NCBI GenBank assembly: GCA_020744425.1
Contig: JAGMUV010000018.1
Span: 1,474,280 to 1,538,279 of the forward strand
Reading direction: 5' to 3'
DNA length: 64,000 bases
Source: Dactylonectria macrodidyma
Taxonomy: Eukaryota > Ascomycota > Sordariomycetes > Hypocreales > Nectriaceae
A program made the translations under genes and the position numbers. Under the pieces are notes generated by a model. It had not been told where the DNA came from and did no database searches. It saw nothing but the letters and a program-made list of their open reading frames with translations. Positions 23,799-34,187 of the stretch are shown piece by piece. Each line of letters opens with the position of its first letter. Positions within the stretch are counted from its first letter, which is position 1.

Positions 23799-23920
23799 AC
23801 CCCAAAAACGCGCTCCGCCGCACGCGTCAGATCCGCGCTACCACCTACAATAAATTGTTAAAAATCGGATTTTTCACCAATTGACTTACTTTCTTTTGTA
23901 TTTTCCTCTCCGTGTTCGAA

Positions 23921-25552
23921 ATGCCTGAATATACAGAGCAGGACCTACAAAACGCCATCGTGGACGTCAGGAATGGTGTTGCCGTCAGGACCGCTGCCAC
24001 ACGCCATGGAGTACCAAGAGGGACACTTCGTGCCCGCCTTAATGGTGCCCAACCTCAACGTACGGCACACGACGACCAGCAGCGGCTCACAGCCAATCAG
24101 GAAGAACATCTTAAGCAATGGATTTTGCGGCAGGAGGCCCTCGGTTACGCGCCAACACACGCACAAGTGCGAGCAATCGCTAGCAGCGTGCTTAAACAAC
24201 AAGGTGACCACAAGCCCCTAGGGAGGAAGTGGTCCAGTCACTTCGTGGAGCGCCATTTAGCCGTCAAGACAAAGTTAGGCCGTCGAACTGACTGGAAACG
24301 TATAAATGCGGCCACTCCGGACAATATCAGGCACTTGTTCAACCTATATGAGACTGTGAGCTGGATCCCTCCCCGGCGGAGGTACAACGCCGACAAGGGC
24401 GGCATTATGGAGGGCCAAGGCATTAACGGGCTTGTTATCGGCTCCTCGCAGGAGAATCCTAACGCGGTACCAGTCAAAACGATAAATGCCCGGACTTGGA
24501 CGTCTATTGTGGAGTGCATCTCGGCGCTCGGGGTCGCTTTGAACACCCTGGTCATCTTCAAGGCCAAAAGTATCCAAGAACAATGGTTCAAGAAGGATTT
24601 CCTAGCTAAGCATCCTGGCTGGCATGTTACCTTTTCGGAAAACGGGTGGACAAGCAATGATATTGCTGTCGAGTGGCTAGGGAAGGTATTTTTACCCCAA
24701 ACGCAACCTGAGAACCCAGCCGATAGTCGCCTACTTATCGTCGACGGTCACGGCAGTCATACCTCGGACGAATTTATGACTATGTGTTACCTAAACAACG
24801 TTCACTTACTCTTTTTCCCTGCTCATACTTCCCATGTCCTCCAGCCCTTGGATCTCGGCTGCTTTTCCAGTTTAAAAACGGCCTATCGTAGGCTAGTTAG
24901 CGAGCATACTGCTTTGACAGATACGACAAAGGTTGGAAAGGCAAACTTTCTCGAATTTTATGCGAAAGCTCGAGAAATTGGTCTTCGAAAGGAAAACGTT
25001 CAATCCGGGTGGAAGGCGACAGGCTTATACCCTAAAAACGTAGCCAAACCTCTAAATTCTCGATGGGTCGTGGTGGCTAAACGGCCAGCTATACCACTAC
25101 GTGTCACCTCGGATATTTCAACACCAAAACGCGGCGGCGACGTCGTAAAGCTATTTGCTGAGAAGAGCGGCTCTCCCACTTCACGACTGTCTATTCGAAA
25201 AGCCGCTGCGGCGTTGGATAAGGTTGCGATGGAGGTTATACTAAGGGACCGTGAGATCGAACGCTTGCGGGTGCAACTCGCCCAGGCAAAACCGCCTAAA
25301 CGTCGCAAAATCGTCCAAGATCCGAACGAGCGCTTTGCAAGCCTTGCGCAGATACTTGCACAAGCTAATCGAGAGCCTCAACAACGTGTTCGGAAGGCAA
25401 GAAATGCGGTACAAGAGGTCATTATCGTGGGGGGGGAGAGTAGCTCTGAGTCGGAAGAGGAGCCGGCACTGGCTCGACGGTCGGGACGCAATCGGCGACC
25501 AACAAAACGCTATATAGAGCGAGATTCAAGTGCAGACGAAGAAAGCGACTAA
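23921..25552 (+). CDS. Pogo/Fot1-type transposase
   Basis: 543 codons from the ATG at 23921 (MPEYTEQDLQ); no intron. An N-terminal Psq-type helix-turn-helix (AVRTAATRHGVPRGTLRARL) is followed by a CENP-B-type DNA-binding region (LGYAPTHAQVRAIA...GRKWSSHFVERH). The DDE_1 catalytic domain shows the first Asp in RRYNADKGGIMEGQG, the second in LLIVDGHGSHTSDEF and the third in HVLQPLDLGCFSSLK. It binds the element ends and catalyses cut-and-paste movement into TA sites. The first motif reads NADK where NADE is common in this family; the Asp itself is kept. A basic segment (PPKRRK) and an acidic, Arg-rich C-terminus may direct nuclear import. Nothing is visibly broken. Confidence 0.92.
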   Translation: MPEYTEQDLQNAIVDVRNGVAVRTAATRHGVPRGTLRARLNGAQPQRTAHDDQQRLTANQEEHLKQWILRQEALGYAPTHAQVRAIASSVLKQQGDHKPLGRKWSSHFVERHLAVKTKLGRRTDWKRINAATPDNIRHLFNLYETVSWIPPRRRYNADKGGIMEGQGINGLVIGSSQENPNAVPVKTINARTWTSIVECISALGVALNTLVIFKAKSIQEQWFKKDFLAKHPGWHVTFSENGWTSNDIAVEWLGKVFLPQTQPENPADSRLLIVDGHGSHTSDEFMTMCYLNNVHLLFFPAHTSHVLQPLDLGCFSSLKTAYRRLVSEHTALTDTTKVGKANFLEFYAKAREIGLRKENVQSGWKATGLYPKNVAKPLNSRWVVVAKRPAIPLRVTSDISTPKRGGDVVKLFAEKSGSPTSRLSIRKAAAALDKVAMEVILRDREIERLRVQLAQAKPPKRRKIVQDPNERFASLAQILAQANREPQQRVRKARNAVQEVIIVGGESSSESEEEPALARRSGRNRRPTKRYIERDSSADEESD

Positions 25553-25656
25553 AGAGCGCCAAATGCGATTTTCCTTGTATTTTTACCATTTAATTTGACT
25601 TTGTTGCGACCTAGTTACGTCGATGTACCAGTTGTGCGATGTAGGCTAAATAGAGC

Positions 25657-25697
25657 GGGCCAAAGCCAGGGGTGGGCCAAAACTAGGGTGGGCGACT
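25657..25697 (-). repeat. Right terminal inverted repeat of Fot1-type element
   Basis: The reverse complement begins AGTCGCCCACCCTAGTTTTG. It is followed by the TA duplication at 25698-25699. Confidence 0.93.
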
Positions 25698-26236
25698 TAT
25701 CTTTGGCGGTCTACCCTACTTCCCAGACGAGGATGGCTACCTGACCCTCCACTGGCCTCATTGGGGTGGTAATGACGAGGCCCCGCTCGCTGCTATCGGC
25801 GCCGACTTTGGCGACTATGCGCACGGAGTGTTTCTACAGCCAGAGAAGTACAATGGAATGTTCATTCATGGCTTCAGTCAGCCTAGATCCTTAAGTGGTA
25901 TTGCCCAAGATGTCCAGGAAGGTATGTCACCAGGTGAAGCGAGCGTTCTGTGACGCAGTTCGCTAACTACTTCACGCAGTAACCGGAAAGAAGGCTCGTT
26001 TCGTGCCTATCAAGGACTGGAGATCCATCGAAACCCACAACGACAGGTTTATGGTTACCGTCAAAGGTATGTTTGGTTTGTGTCAATATTCGGATGGATG
26101 TTACTATGGCACGCCAAACAGTACACAAGTAGCATACGAGCTGAAGCAGGCAGCCATTACTGCACAAGGCGGCGAGGGAGATGGTGCGAAACTCTTTACA
26201 TTCAAAGAGTTCTTGCAGGACAATTTGCCTTCGTAA

Positions 26237-27459
26237 AGTAGCGGAGGGGGGGATTCTGCTAAGCAACTTTCTCGGCTTGATCGGTTGTTAGTGTTTTAGA
26301 GGATATATTTATTCTGCCACGGTCTGGGAGTCAGACAGGGAAGCAATGCCTGAACCATAAGTAGCATCTTCATGTATTCGATCAAATCCAAGGTAATCTG
26401 ATCTAGTTGATATGGAAACTTCAATGAGCGTCTGACTTAATGAGGATAAACTACAGGCACTATAGCATAAAAACATCCCCAGTGGCGATTTAAGCTTCAT
26501 GTTTTCAGTCGATACTAAATGCCGCAAGGGGCGCTAGCACAGCTTGCCGAATTATTCGTTTGAAAGTGGTATAGGCCGTTGTCTGATGAACTCGTTAAAG
26601 TCGAGGTGCAATGAGGCGCGGCTAACGCACATCATGACGATTGGCGGATCATCCAGCCAGCTCATCAGTTGAGTCCTCGAACTTAGAGCAGCACTGTTCC
26701 ATTTGTTTGTCTAGATAGACATACACGTACGAACCCATGCATACAGTCATTGAGGTGAAGTTATTTCGTCCACTGACTGGTTTTACTTTTGAGTTGCCCT
26801 CGGTGTCCGCGTCCAAATGCCTAATGAGTCTACCTTTCATGGCCACACTTATCGCCACCCTTTGTGGGGGATTTTCCAGAAAGCTGCTCAATCATTAAAT
26901 GAAGGTAGTTACCGACCTCCCAAACTTGATTCGTGGCGATCCCGTCAAGTCCCTGAACAGGCGTCTCTGGATTTGCTTGTTGCTACTGCATTGACCTTAG
27001 CATCATAGGTTATGGTTGCAGCACACCTAGTACATACGACCATAGCTCTTAGAAAATACGGGATCCCGTCCGCTCTCCCTTAGTCAAGCTGAGAAGCGGT
27101 GGATTAGTACTCGGGTCGGTGACGACCGGGGAATCCCCACTGTTGTATGTTTTTTTTGCCACTTCACTTAGAGTACCTTTTCATCCAATGCTGCTTTCTC
27201 GATTCGGTTAATTATAGGAAATTGTGAGACAACCGTCGGACACTAGTGTTTTAAACGCCTAGACTGATGAATGTGTTTAGTTGAGATAGGGATGATGGTT
27301 CTCTAGAATTACGTTGAAAAAACACGCATACCCGATATACAACGTGTGCCAAACTCATTATGTAGCATTGGTTTTTTTTTAATGTAAAGCAAAACTGGTA
27401 TCCTGTGCAAGCTCATATCAAAACAACGGCTAGAACTCTCCCGATAACGCGGTATCCGC
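26237..27459. other. Intergenic, nothing recognised
   Basis: About 1.2 kb between the ends of two convergent genes (NmrA-like and the Cys-rich protein). Short ORFs at 26309-27008 have unconvincing translations. Poly-T tracts lie near 27151 and 27371. Confidence 0.5.
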
Positions 27460-27751
27460 TCAAAGAGGGATAATGCAGCAGTTGCAGGGTAGCGGACAGG
27501 GAATACAGAAACAGAATCTTCCAGGACAGCATCCACGACCTTGATCACCTCCACGCATGTTGACTTCGGTATTGGGATGGGGGCGCTGGGGATCTGATTT
27601 ATGAGCTCAAGCCTCGTGATGTATCTACAGGGTGGAGAAGCTTACCCATTGCTTGGTGGGCCTGAGGCTGATTGGACTGCACGGGCTGGACGGTTTGCTG
27701 CTGCTTGGCTTCAACGGCCTGCTCTGTGAGCTCGTGTTGAGAGTTCGACAT
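27460..27751 (-). CDS. Small protein with Cys/Pro-rich C-terminus (CYSTM-like)
   Basis: Two exons (27751-27646 and 27593-27460) split by a 52-bp intron (GTAAGC...AATCAG) give 79 aa. The N-terminal half is Gln-rich and hydrophilic (KQQQTVQPVQSNQPQ). The C-terminus is a compact Cys/Pro tail containing GCCPGRFCFCIPCPLPC and ending NCCIIPL. This arrangement matches small fungal proteins with a CYSTM-like cysteine-rich membrane-associated tail, often linked to stress tolerance or metal binding. There is no signal peptide. Because it is under 80 aa and spliced, automatic annotation could miss it. The piggyBac-like element begins about 160 bp upstream of the ATG, so its promoter has been displaced. 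Confidence 0.75.
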
Positions 27752-27911
27752 GTTGAAAGATTGGAGGAGGTGCGGGGAGTGTAGGTGAATGAGGGACAAG
27801 GCTGATGTGTGTTGCTGGAAGCTGATGAGAGTCTGAGCCAGGAGATGATGAAGAGAGAGAGAAATTCTTGGCAAGATAAACCAATCTCACAGCGTCACAA
27901 CCTTCAGTATG

Positions 27912-27950
27912 TATCCCATCAACTGCCAATGGGCTCCATTTTTGCCAAGG
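27912..27950 (+). repeat. Left terminal inverted repeat of piggyBac-like element
   Basis: Reads TATCCCATCAACTGCCAATG, then GGCTCCATTTTTGCCAAGG. It matches the reverse complement of 30146-30184 over 39 bases with no mismatch seen by eye. Confidence 0.9.
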
Positions 27951-30182
27951 CCAAAATACCCACTATTGTACCCACTTTTACTCCGCACTTCAATCGGTAC
28001 ATGACGAAACATCATTTGCACCTATGTTTTCTTACCTGCTGCCACCACCAAAACCGTCATTTTGTTCAATGCTGCGATGTCTTCTAGTGATGCTGATGCT
28101 TCCAGTGCCTCCGGTGCCTCCGGTGCTTCCGTTGCTTCCGTACGAAGCTGTATTGTGGTTGAGATCCTTCCAGAAGACCTCGCCGTCGCCTGCACTGCCG
28201 ACTGTACCGGTACGCCAGAGCGGTGCGATCACAGCACAGTCCGGCCCCACGAACCTCCGGCTGTCGAGCGCGGGCCGGCGGGCTCCTTTATACCCTTTGA
28301 CGTGCCGGCCCGACCCCGAGAGATACAGGAGCTGCCGGCAGCCCCGCTTGACTTATTCTTCCGGTACGTTCCCCGGGGCCTTATTGAGCGGTGGGTGCAA
28401 TGGACGAATGCAGCGCCGCTATCTAAGGAAGGCCCCCGGGCTAGAACTTCAAGAGTGAACGTATGGCGGAAGACTTCTGTAGATGAGATTTACCTTTTCT
28501 TAGGTATTTTAATCTATATGGGAATACATAGCGAATCTGAAATATCAAGGTATTGGTCGACTCAACAGCAGAAGGAAGATCCTATCTATCCATTTACTCG
28601 GTTTATATCCCGGAACCGCTTTCAGCTATTACTCCGACACCTCCGGGTTTTTGACACCTCCGAGTTCCAGCCTAGCCAGTCAGGAGGTCGACGCCAGGCC
28701 CGGGCCCAGGCCCCCGCCCAAGCCGGGGACCTGATGCCGGATATATATCGGAAGGTTAACGAATGGTCGGCCCATATCCAAGAGACCGGAGATTCCTTCT
28801 ATACGGCTGGCTCCGACCTTACCGTTGACGAGGCTATGGTCCGATTTACCGGCCGGTCACTAGAGACGACAATACCGACGAAGCCGACCCCAACCGGCTT
28901 CAAGGTCTGGATCCTTGCCCAATCGGGCTACTGCCTCCGGTGGCTCTGGCACGTACACGGAAAGGGCCCATACGGACTAGTCCCTCAGGCCCGGCCGGCA
29001 GGCAGCAAGGCTGGAGCAGCTGCCGCAAAGTGGGACCCGTTAACGCCAACGCAACGGGTTGTAACGACACTTATTACCCTACTTCCGGCTGCAGTCTACC
29101 ACGTATTCCTAGACAATCTCTTTGCTTCCGTACGGCTTCTCCGGGCCCTCCGGAAGCAGCAGGTCGGAGCTTCCGGGACCTGCCGGAAAAACAGTGGGAT
29201 AGATAAGATCCTCATCGCCGAGAAGGAAGCAGAAGGCCAGGGTATTCCTTGGGGTCAGATCCATTGCATCCCTATTCTTAGATGGGGAGGTATGGTATTG
29301 CAAACTGCTTTCTATAGATATCTCCATACTGATCAATTTGTCTCTTCATAGGTCAACCAATTCACCTGGAAGGATAACGCCCTTGCCCTCTTCTTGACAA
29401 CCGTCTTCCGAGACGGCCGGGAGGTTATCCGTCTCCGGCGCCGGCCGGCCGGAAGCTCTGCTGGAAAGCGGGCTGCCCGGAAAGAAGCCTTCGGCTCAGA
29501 CGTCCGGAAGAACCTCCCGGTGCCTGAGGCAATTGACGAATATAACCATAAGATGAATGGGGTTGATATAAGTGACCAGATGAGGTCTTATTATCAATAC
29601 AGCCGCCCTATTCGTCGAGGAGGCTGGCAAGCCCTTGCTTGGAATTTCCTGCTAGAAGTGATCGTTGTGAATAGCTTCTTCCTGCAGCTCTGGGGCAAGC
29701 CCGAGTGGCAAAAGGTCAAGAACCAGTACCAATGGCGGCGACTGCTTGCATCCCAGCTTATTCAACAGTTTGGACCATTAGCAGGAGGTCGAAGATGTTC
29801 ACGACCTCAGCGGGCTTCAGATAAGAGGAAAACGTCTATTCCTTGGCAGCAACATCGCAAGGGATCAAGGGGGGCTAATTCACCTTGCTCCTATTGCGGT
29901 AGTAGGAAAGCATTAAGGCGCCAGGCTCTAGGCGACATATCTGGGAATAGCCTCACTCAGCAGCCGCAACAGCGAAAAAGGACTCGAAAGGGCTGCTTAG
30001 ACTGTAACGTACCGCTATGTATTGATGGAGATTGTTGGTACCTTTGGCATACCCAAAATCTATAGGGGAATAGAGGTACCTTGAATCTTAGTATATGATT
30101 CGATTATTCTAGTGGGCCTATAAGCCCTGATTGGCTTTACCCCGCCCTTGGCAAAAATGGAGCCCATTGGCAGTTGATGGGA
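27914..30182 (+). mobile_element. piggyBac-like DNA transposon, apparently intact
   Basis: Ends are 37-39 bp inverted repeats without a visible mismatch, beginning TCCCATCAACTGCCAATGGG. They enclose a gene with the piggyBac DDD domain and C-terminal Cys-rich domain. Both ends are flanked by TA (27912-27913 and 30183-30184). The canonical piggyBac target TTAA is absent on both sides. About 2.27 kb, GC-rich inside, no RIP signature. It sits in the promoter region of the small Cys-rich gene. Confidence 0.85.
28077..30065 (+). CDS. piggyBac-like transposase (DDE_Tnp_1_7)
   Basis: Exons 28077-29294 and 29352-30065. The 57-bp intron is inferred from a phase-matched GTATTG...TTCATAG and from the need to reach VNQFTWKDNALALFL. 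The donor is my best guess. The ATG at 28077 starts a Ser/Ala/Asp-rich leader. The transposase domain has NVWRKTSVDEIYLFLGILIY and the catalytic Asp motifs LTVDEAMVRFTG, YHVFLDNLFAS and HKMNGVDISDQM. A C-terminal zinc-binding Cys-rich domain follows (SPCSYCGS; KGCLDCNVPLCID). All three catalytic aspartates of the family are visible. The enzyme excises and inserts the element. The coding region is distinctly GC-rich compared with its flanks, with GCC/CCG-ending codons, consistent with a separate origin. Confidence 0.88.
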
Positions 30183-30184
30183 TA
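30146..30184 (-). repeat. Right terminal inverted repeat of piggyBac-like element
   Basis: Reverse-complement partner of 27912-27950. The outermost TA may be part of the repeat or a target duplication. Confidence 0.9.
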
Positions 30185-31794
30185 GTAGAGTCGGTGGACA
30201 GACGAGAGAGGAATTAGGAGATTGGGCAACGATGACGAAACTGGCTCGAAGCTGGATGACGTACGTCATTGAGCAGCGCCACATGATGTGGCATCAGGGG
30301 TCTGGGCTAGAGTTAATCCGACCCGGTCCTCTCCTTTTCGCAGCGGTCTGAGCTTCGTCAGTGCGGCGCAGGGAACGTTCAATGGCGCGCAGTGCCGCAG
30401 TATCGAATATCCGCATCCACCAGGGCGGCAGTGTTTGGGGCCAGAATTCATGGTGTGATTTTGGATGGATGGTGGTTTGAGATGGAAAGTCTGTTTCTGT
30501 GCAGATGGCCAAGAAAGTGTCTCCCTCTCTTCTGTAGTGGAGAGGGATTGCTGCTCAGATTGACACTTGAATAGGGAGACTGATGGCTCGCTTTTATTTC
30601 ATTTCTCATTGCGCGCGAATGCAAAGCGATGGGTTTCTCTCATTCTCTCACTCAGCGCCTTCTCACTCAGCGCTCACTCATGATCCATTGCATGAAGCAC
30701 GCAGGTTGCGGATGGTCAGACTGGTGGATTGGGTGAAGAGTGCCATTGGAGTCGGGCATCTCAGACGGCACAAACTCCCTGTTATCACCCTGTAATTTCC
30801 CCCTACAACCCCGGTCAACCTCTGCAACGGCTCCACCGTCTAAAATTTGGATGCCCCACACGGCCTACTGCCGTGTTGATGCCCGCTTATGCGTCGCATT
30901 TGGGCCTGAGCTTCATCTGTGAGGACTCTCTCGTTCACTAAGGCAGGTAAAACGACCGCAGAGGACGGTTTCTGATGTCGGCGCCTCTGCGTCTGGCTTC
31001 GAGAATTCGATGACTTTGTCACAGTTCGCGATCTATCCCAAGTACCATCGGAATGGCGTTCGGCGTTTACGCCTCGCAACCTGCACCAGCCTTCCCCCCT
31101 GTGGAGCCTACGGCGGTACCCCGAGGGCCGAGGCGCAGCACAAGCCCCAGCCACCACGCCGCCTCAAGGGACTTGAAGCTATTCCCGGCCTCTTGCAGGA
31201 TCAGTCTGTCGGTGATGCCGGCTCGGCTCCGTAACAAGATCTGCGCAGTCATCCCGGGCGATGGATTAACCTCTCAGGATAGTCTAGTCTACTCTGCCTT
31301 ATGCCGTGCATGCATCGGTTCGGTGTTTTTAAAGTACATCGGCGACCTTTAACTGCCCAGTAGCCAATCGTCGCTACGCCCCTGTTCCCCGAGCTCGTTG
31401 ACCTCCTTCAGTGGCTGCTGACGCCTGGCTGGCCGGCGAACATCTTCGAGCTCTAGAGCCATGGGCCCTTACAGCTCACCATCCTAGGTTTTCTATTGTA
31501 ATAAGCTCTCTCATTGGCGATTGCCATCATTTACTGGGCGTGAAACTGCTGGGAAAATGACCGCCTCAAAGCCCGCATGCTGCACACAGCCAAGTAACCT
31601 GGCAATCGCCGACATCAACGACAACTAACCGCCTAGTTTGACCATCATGTCCCCGCTTATTGAAAACGACCCGTACATTGCAGCATGATATACAAATACA
31701 GATAATCAACGACTCGTCAAGTAATTGAATGAAATTAAGCCAACCTTGTGTGCAGTCCATCTTTTTTTCTCTAAGCCGTCTTATGTTCCCCGCC
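30185..31794. other. Intergenic, no gene recognised
   Basis: About 1.6 kb. A minus-strand frame (30512-30294) contains FDTAALRAIERSLRRTDEA, which looks protein-like but stays short and has no recognisable domain. It could be the end of a gene truncated near the transposon. The remainder (30560-31780) shows only short, random-looking ORFs. Confidence 0.4.
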
Positions 31795-33069
31795 ATGGTG
31801 TCGTTCAAGGGCCTTACCATCTTCTCCATCTTGGCCCTCGGAAGGGTCAACGCTAGCATTGATCCTGACGATGACTGCGACGATGAGACCGCGCTTTCGA
31901 CAACAGGCCACCACCCTACCAGTTCTGTTTCGACCTACTCTTCTTCCACATCTACCATCATAATTCCCAGTAGCGCTGCATCTCATGTTCTCAACGATGT
32001 TGAAGACGCTGATGAGGTCCTTCTTTCCGGGACAGCCCACCAACCTACTGGCTCTGCTACGACCTTCTCCTCTTCAACCACTACCCTTATAATTCCTAAT
32101 AGTGATGCGTCGCATGTTCTCAACGACGTCGAAGATGTCGACGAGGTTCGGCTTTACTCAACGACATTCGTCACCTCTATCGTGTCCGTCTCCTCTTCTG
32201 CCGCCTCCGTTGCCACACCTGGGTCCCAAGGCGGGCATGCTCCCAAGTCCTGCAAAGCAGTTGCTCCTCCGCCAGCCGGCCGCACTTGTGGCGTGGAAGG
32301 GTACATCAACCAGGCCGATCAGTCGGGAAGATGGCCGCCTCAGAAGAAAGATAGCCTCAAAGAGTGTGCTACTCTCTGTTTCTCTGGCCCCGACTGCACT
32401 GCGTTCCGCTACAGGCAGGACGGAAACTGTCAGATATTCACCCAGGAGTTCTCCTCTTACGGATTCACTGCGGGGACAAGTGGGAGCTACTGGTATCAAA
32501 AGGAATGCTTTGAGTGTTCTGATGGTAGGCTTACACATCATTGCGCTTGTTGACTCTGCTAATTAAGACGTTTCCTGCCAGATGGCACGGTACTTGGCAT
32601 TGATTTCCATGACAATGATGTTTCCAACTGGTGCTTCACGGGCGATGTCGACGACTCCTTCGAGTTGGATATCCAGACCTCCGATGGGTTGTCCTCACTT
32701 AGAGTACGAGAACTGGCAACCCAAGGAGTAGCCCAAGTCGAGTACCTCACCGAGTTCCAGGTCGAATCAGAAACCACTTATGAGATGGTCTTCAATGTGA
32801 GGAGCAATCTTCCTGTCGGCAGACAGACTGGACTTCCCGACACCGACTTTAAGCTCCTGACGTTTTACGTCTCCACCAACGACAAGGTTATCTATGAAAC
32901 TATCCCCGTAGATGGTGTCTGGAATGGCGGGGAGGGTTGGTTCAAGTTCTCTAGCAAATTCGTTGTACAGAGCGGAGAGAAAGGAGCCGCCACACTCTCG
33001 TTCGCGGTCCATGCAAGCGGATCTCAACTGGACTGGTACTTGGGTTACTTGTATATTAACAGCGTGTAA
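31795..33069 (+). CDS. Secreted protein with two tandem repeats, PAN/apple-like domain and carbohydrate-binding-like C-terminus
   Basis: Two exons (31795-32524, 32582-33069), 405 aa. A signal peptide (MVSFKGLTIFSILALGRVNA) is followed by two Ser/Thr-rich repeats of about 43 aa, each ending ASHVLNDVEDADEV or a near copy. Next comes a Cys-rich segment (RTCGVEGYI; LKECATLCFSGPDCTAFRY; NCQIFTQEFSSYGF) with the look of a PAN/apple adhesion domain. The C-terminal 160 aa (GIDFHDNDVSNWCFTGDVDD; FKLLTFYVSTNDKVIYET) resemble the beta-sandwich of CBM4/9-like modules. It is likely exported to the cell surface or apoplast, possibly adhesive; function is inference. An upstream in-frame ATG (31729) would give a longer start but a poorer signal peptide. 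Confidence 0.7.
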
Positions 33070-34187
33070 TATTTTCAGGCGCATTGCGAGAGTAAGAAAG
33101 GTAAATAGGAATATCATAGAATAGGCATTGATTTCTTGGGATAGGTAATTGAAAGTTTCAATGGCAGCTACGAACTGTAACATAATCAGAAAGATATGTT
33201 TTATACCCATCATTGAGTGGTTTTCGCCTTGTCTAATAAGGTCTTATTTCCCTGCAGCACTCTGGCTGATTTCCATTTCAGGTTCTAGCATAATACGGCC
33301 AATGTGAGGAGACGCAGGTGCTGATATGATACCACCTTTCTTTTGTACCTCAACACGACCTAAAGCACAACAATTTCTTTGTATAGCGTGTTATGGCTTG
33401 CGGACATGATTGGGTTGCCAATACTCCAACATTCAATTCTTGTCCACTTTCCCAACATAGTAACACACATTGTAGACAAGAAAATGACTGCTACAGTTGC
33501 CGCTAACATTAATTCTTGAATCAAGGCTCTTAGTCCCAAGTACAATGCACCCGAGAACATTCCTCGTGATATCCTATACATTCGACGACAGCCGTTGGAC
33601 CCGGCCTGACTAAGCTCTCTGGGCTCTTATAACCTCCGCCTAAGGTGGGGAGGGTAAGTACTGCTTTAAAAAAAAAATGATTAGGTTTCTGGGATAGTCT
33701 TGGCTACTTGTAATTAGAAACTGTGTGGAACTCTATGGAATATTTCTTCCCGGTTAGTTTCAATATGACTGATTGCTCCGAGTCGTAATTACGTGTAGTT
33801 AAATCCAGTCTCCCACAGAAATATCTTCGTGTTGCAAATCTGATATTTAAGATTGATCCTAGTCCGCTCGACGGACCTACCACCCGAGGCGCTAATGCAG
33901 CCTGCTGACACGTTAGTCCAAATTGGGAACACAACGTCTTCAATGAAAATGAAATCAACATGAGCAGTTCAAACATTGTGGATTCTCTCTCAAGGCGGGC
34001 CTCGCCTCTTCAAGGTCATGATTAGAACATTCCTGACTTTTTTTTTCTTCTTAAGTCCGCTTCTTCCGAAACACTAGGACAATATGACGGTTGGGAAGCT
34101 ATTAAACCATGGGCATGGTACCCCAGATTCCTGCCCTAGTATTCATCCCTTCCTATCGAGACTCGCTGCATTCGCTGAAGGATCACC
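33070..34187. other. Intergenic, nothing recognised
   Basis: About 1.1 kb between two plus-strand genes. It includes a poly-A run at about 33667-33678 and a T-run at 34039-34050. Short minus-strand ORFs (33360-33976) have no family features. Confidence 0.5.

Larger units (their letters stand above)
23758..25697 (+). mobile_element. Intact pogo/Fot1-type DNA transposon (1,940 bp)
   Basis: Bounded by TA target duplications (23756-23757 and 25698-25699) and 41-bp terminal inverted repeats beginning AGTCGCCCACCC, with one visible mismatch. The size is close to that of Fot1 elements. The single ORF is uninterrupted and there is no RIP-like damage. It inserted in the same orientation as the NmrA-like gene. 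Intact TIRs, TSD and ORF together suggest a young and possibly still mobile copy. Confidence 0.93.
23090..26236 (+). pseudogene. NmrA-like NAD(P)-binding protein, split by a transposon
   Basis: Exons 23090-23347, 23409-23562, 23647-23757 | transposon | 25700-25921, 25980-26236. Without the insert and one TA copy, the frame runs uninterrupted for 333 aa, the normal NmrA-like length. The N-terminus carries the Rossmann motif VYGATGAKGRSVV, then GVKYLVYSGLASAS and FDEKHAIAEYARSK. After the insert the frame resumes with FGGLPYFPDEDGYLTLHWP. Family members sense NAD(P) redox state or act as quinone/NADPH reductases; NmrA itself modulates the nitrogen regulator AreA. Cytosolic, no signal peptide. 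The insertion falls within the third exon, so the gene should be null in this strain. The remaining exons and splice sites show no decay, so the disruption is probably recent. Confidence 0.9.

Noticed and set aside
32767..33213. 148-codon minus-strand ORF
   Set aside because: Antisense to the second exon of the secreted PAN/CBM-like protein and without features of its own.
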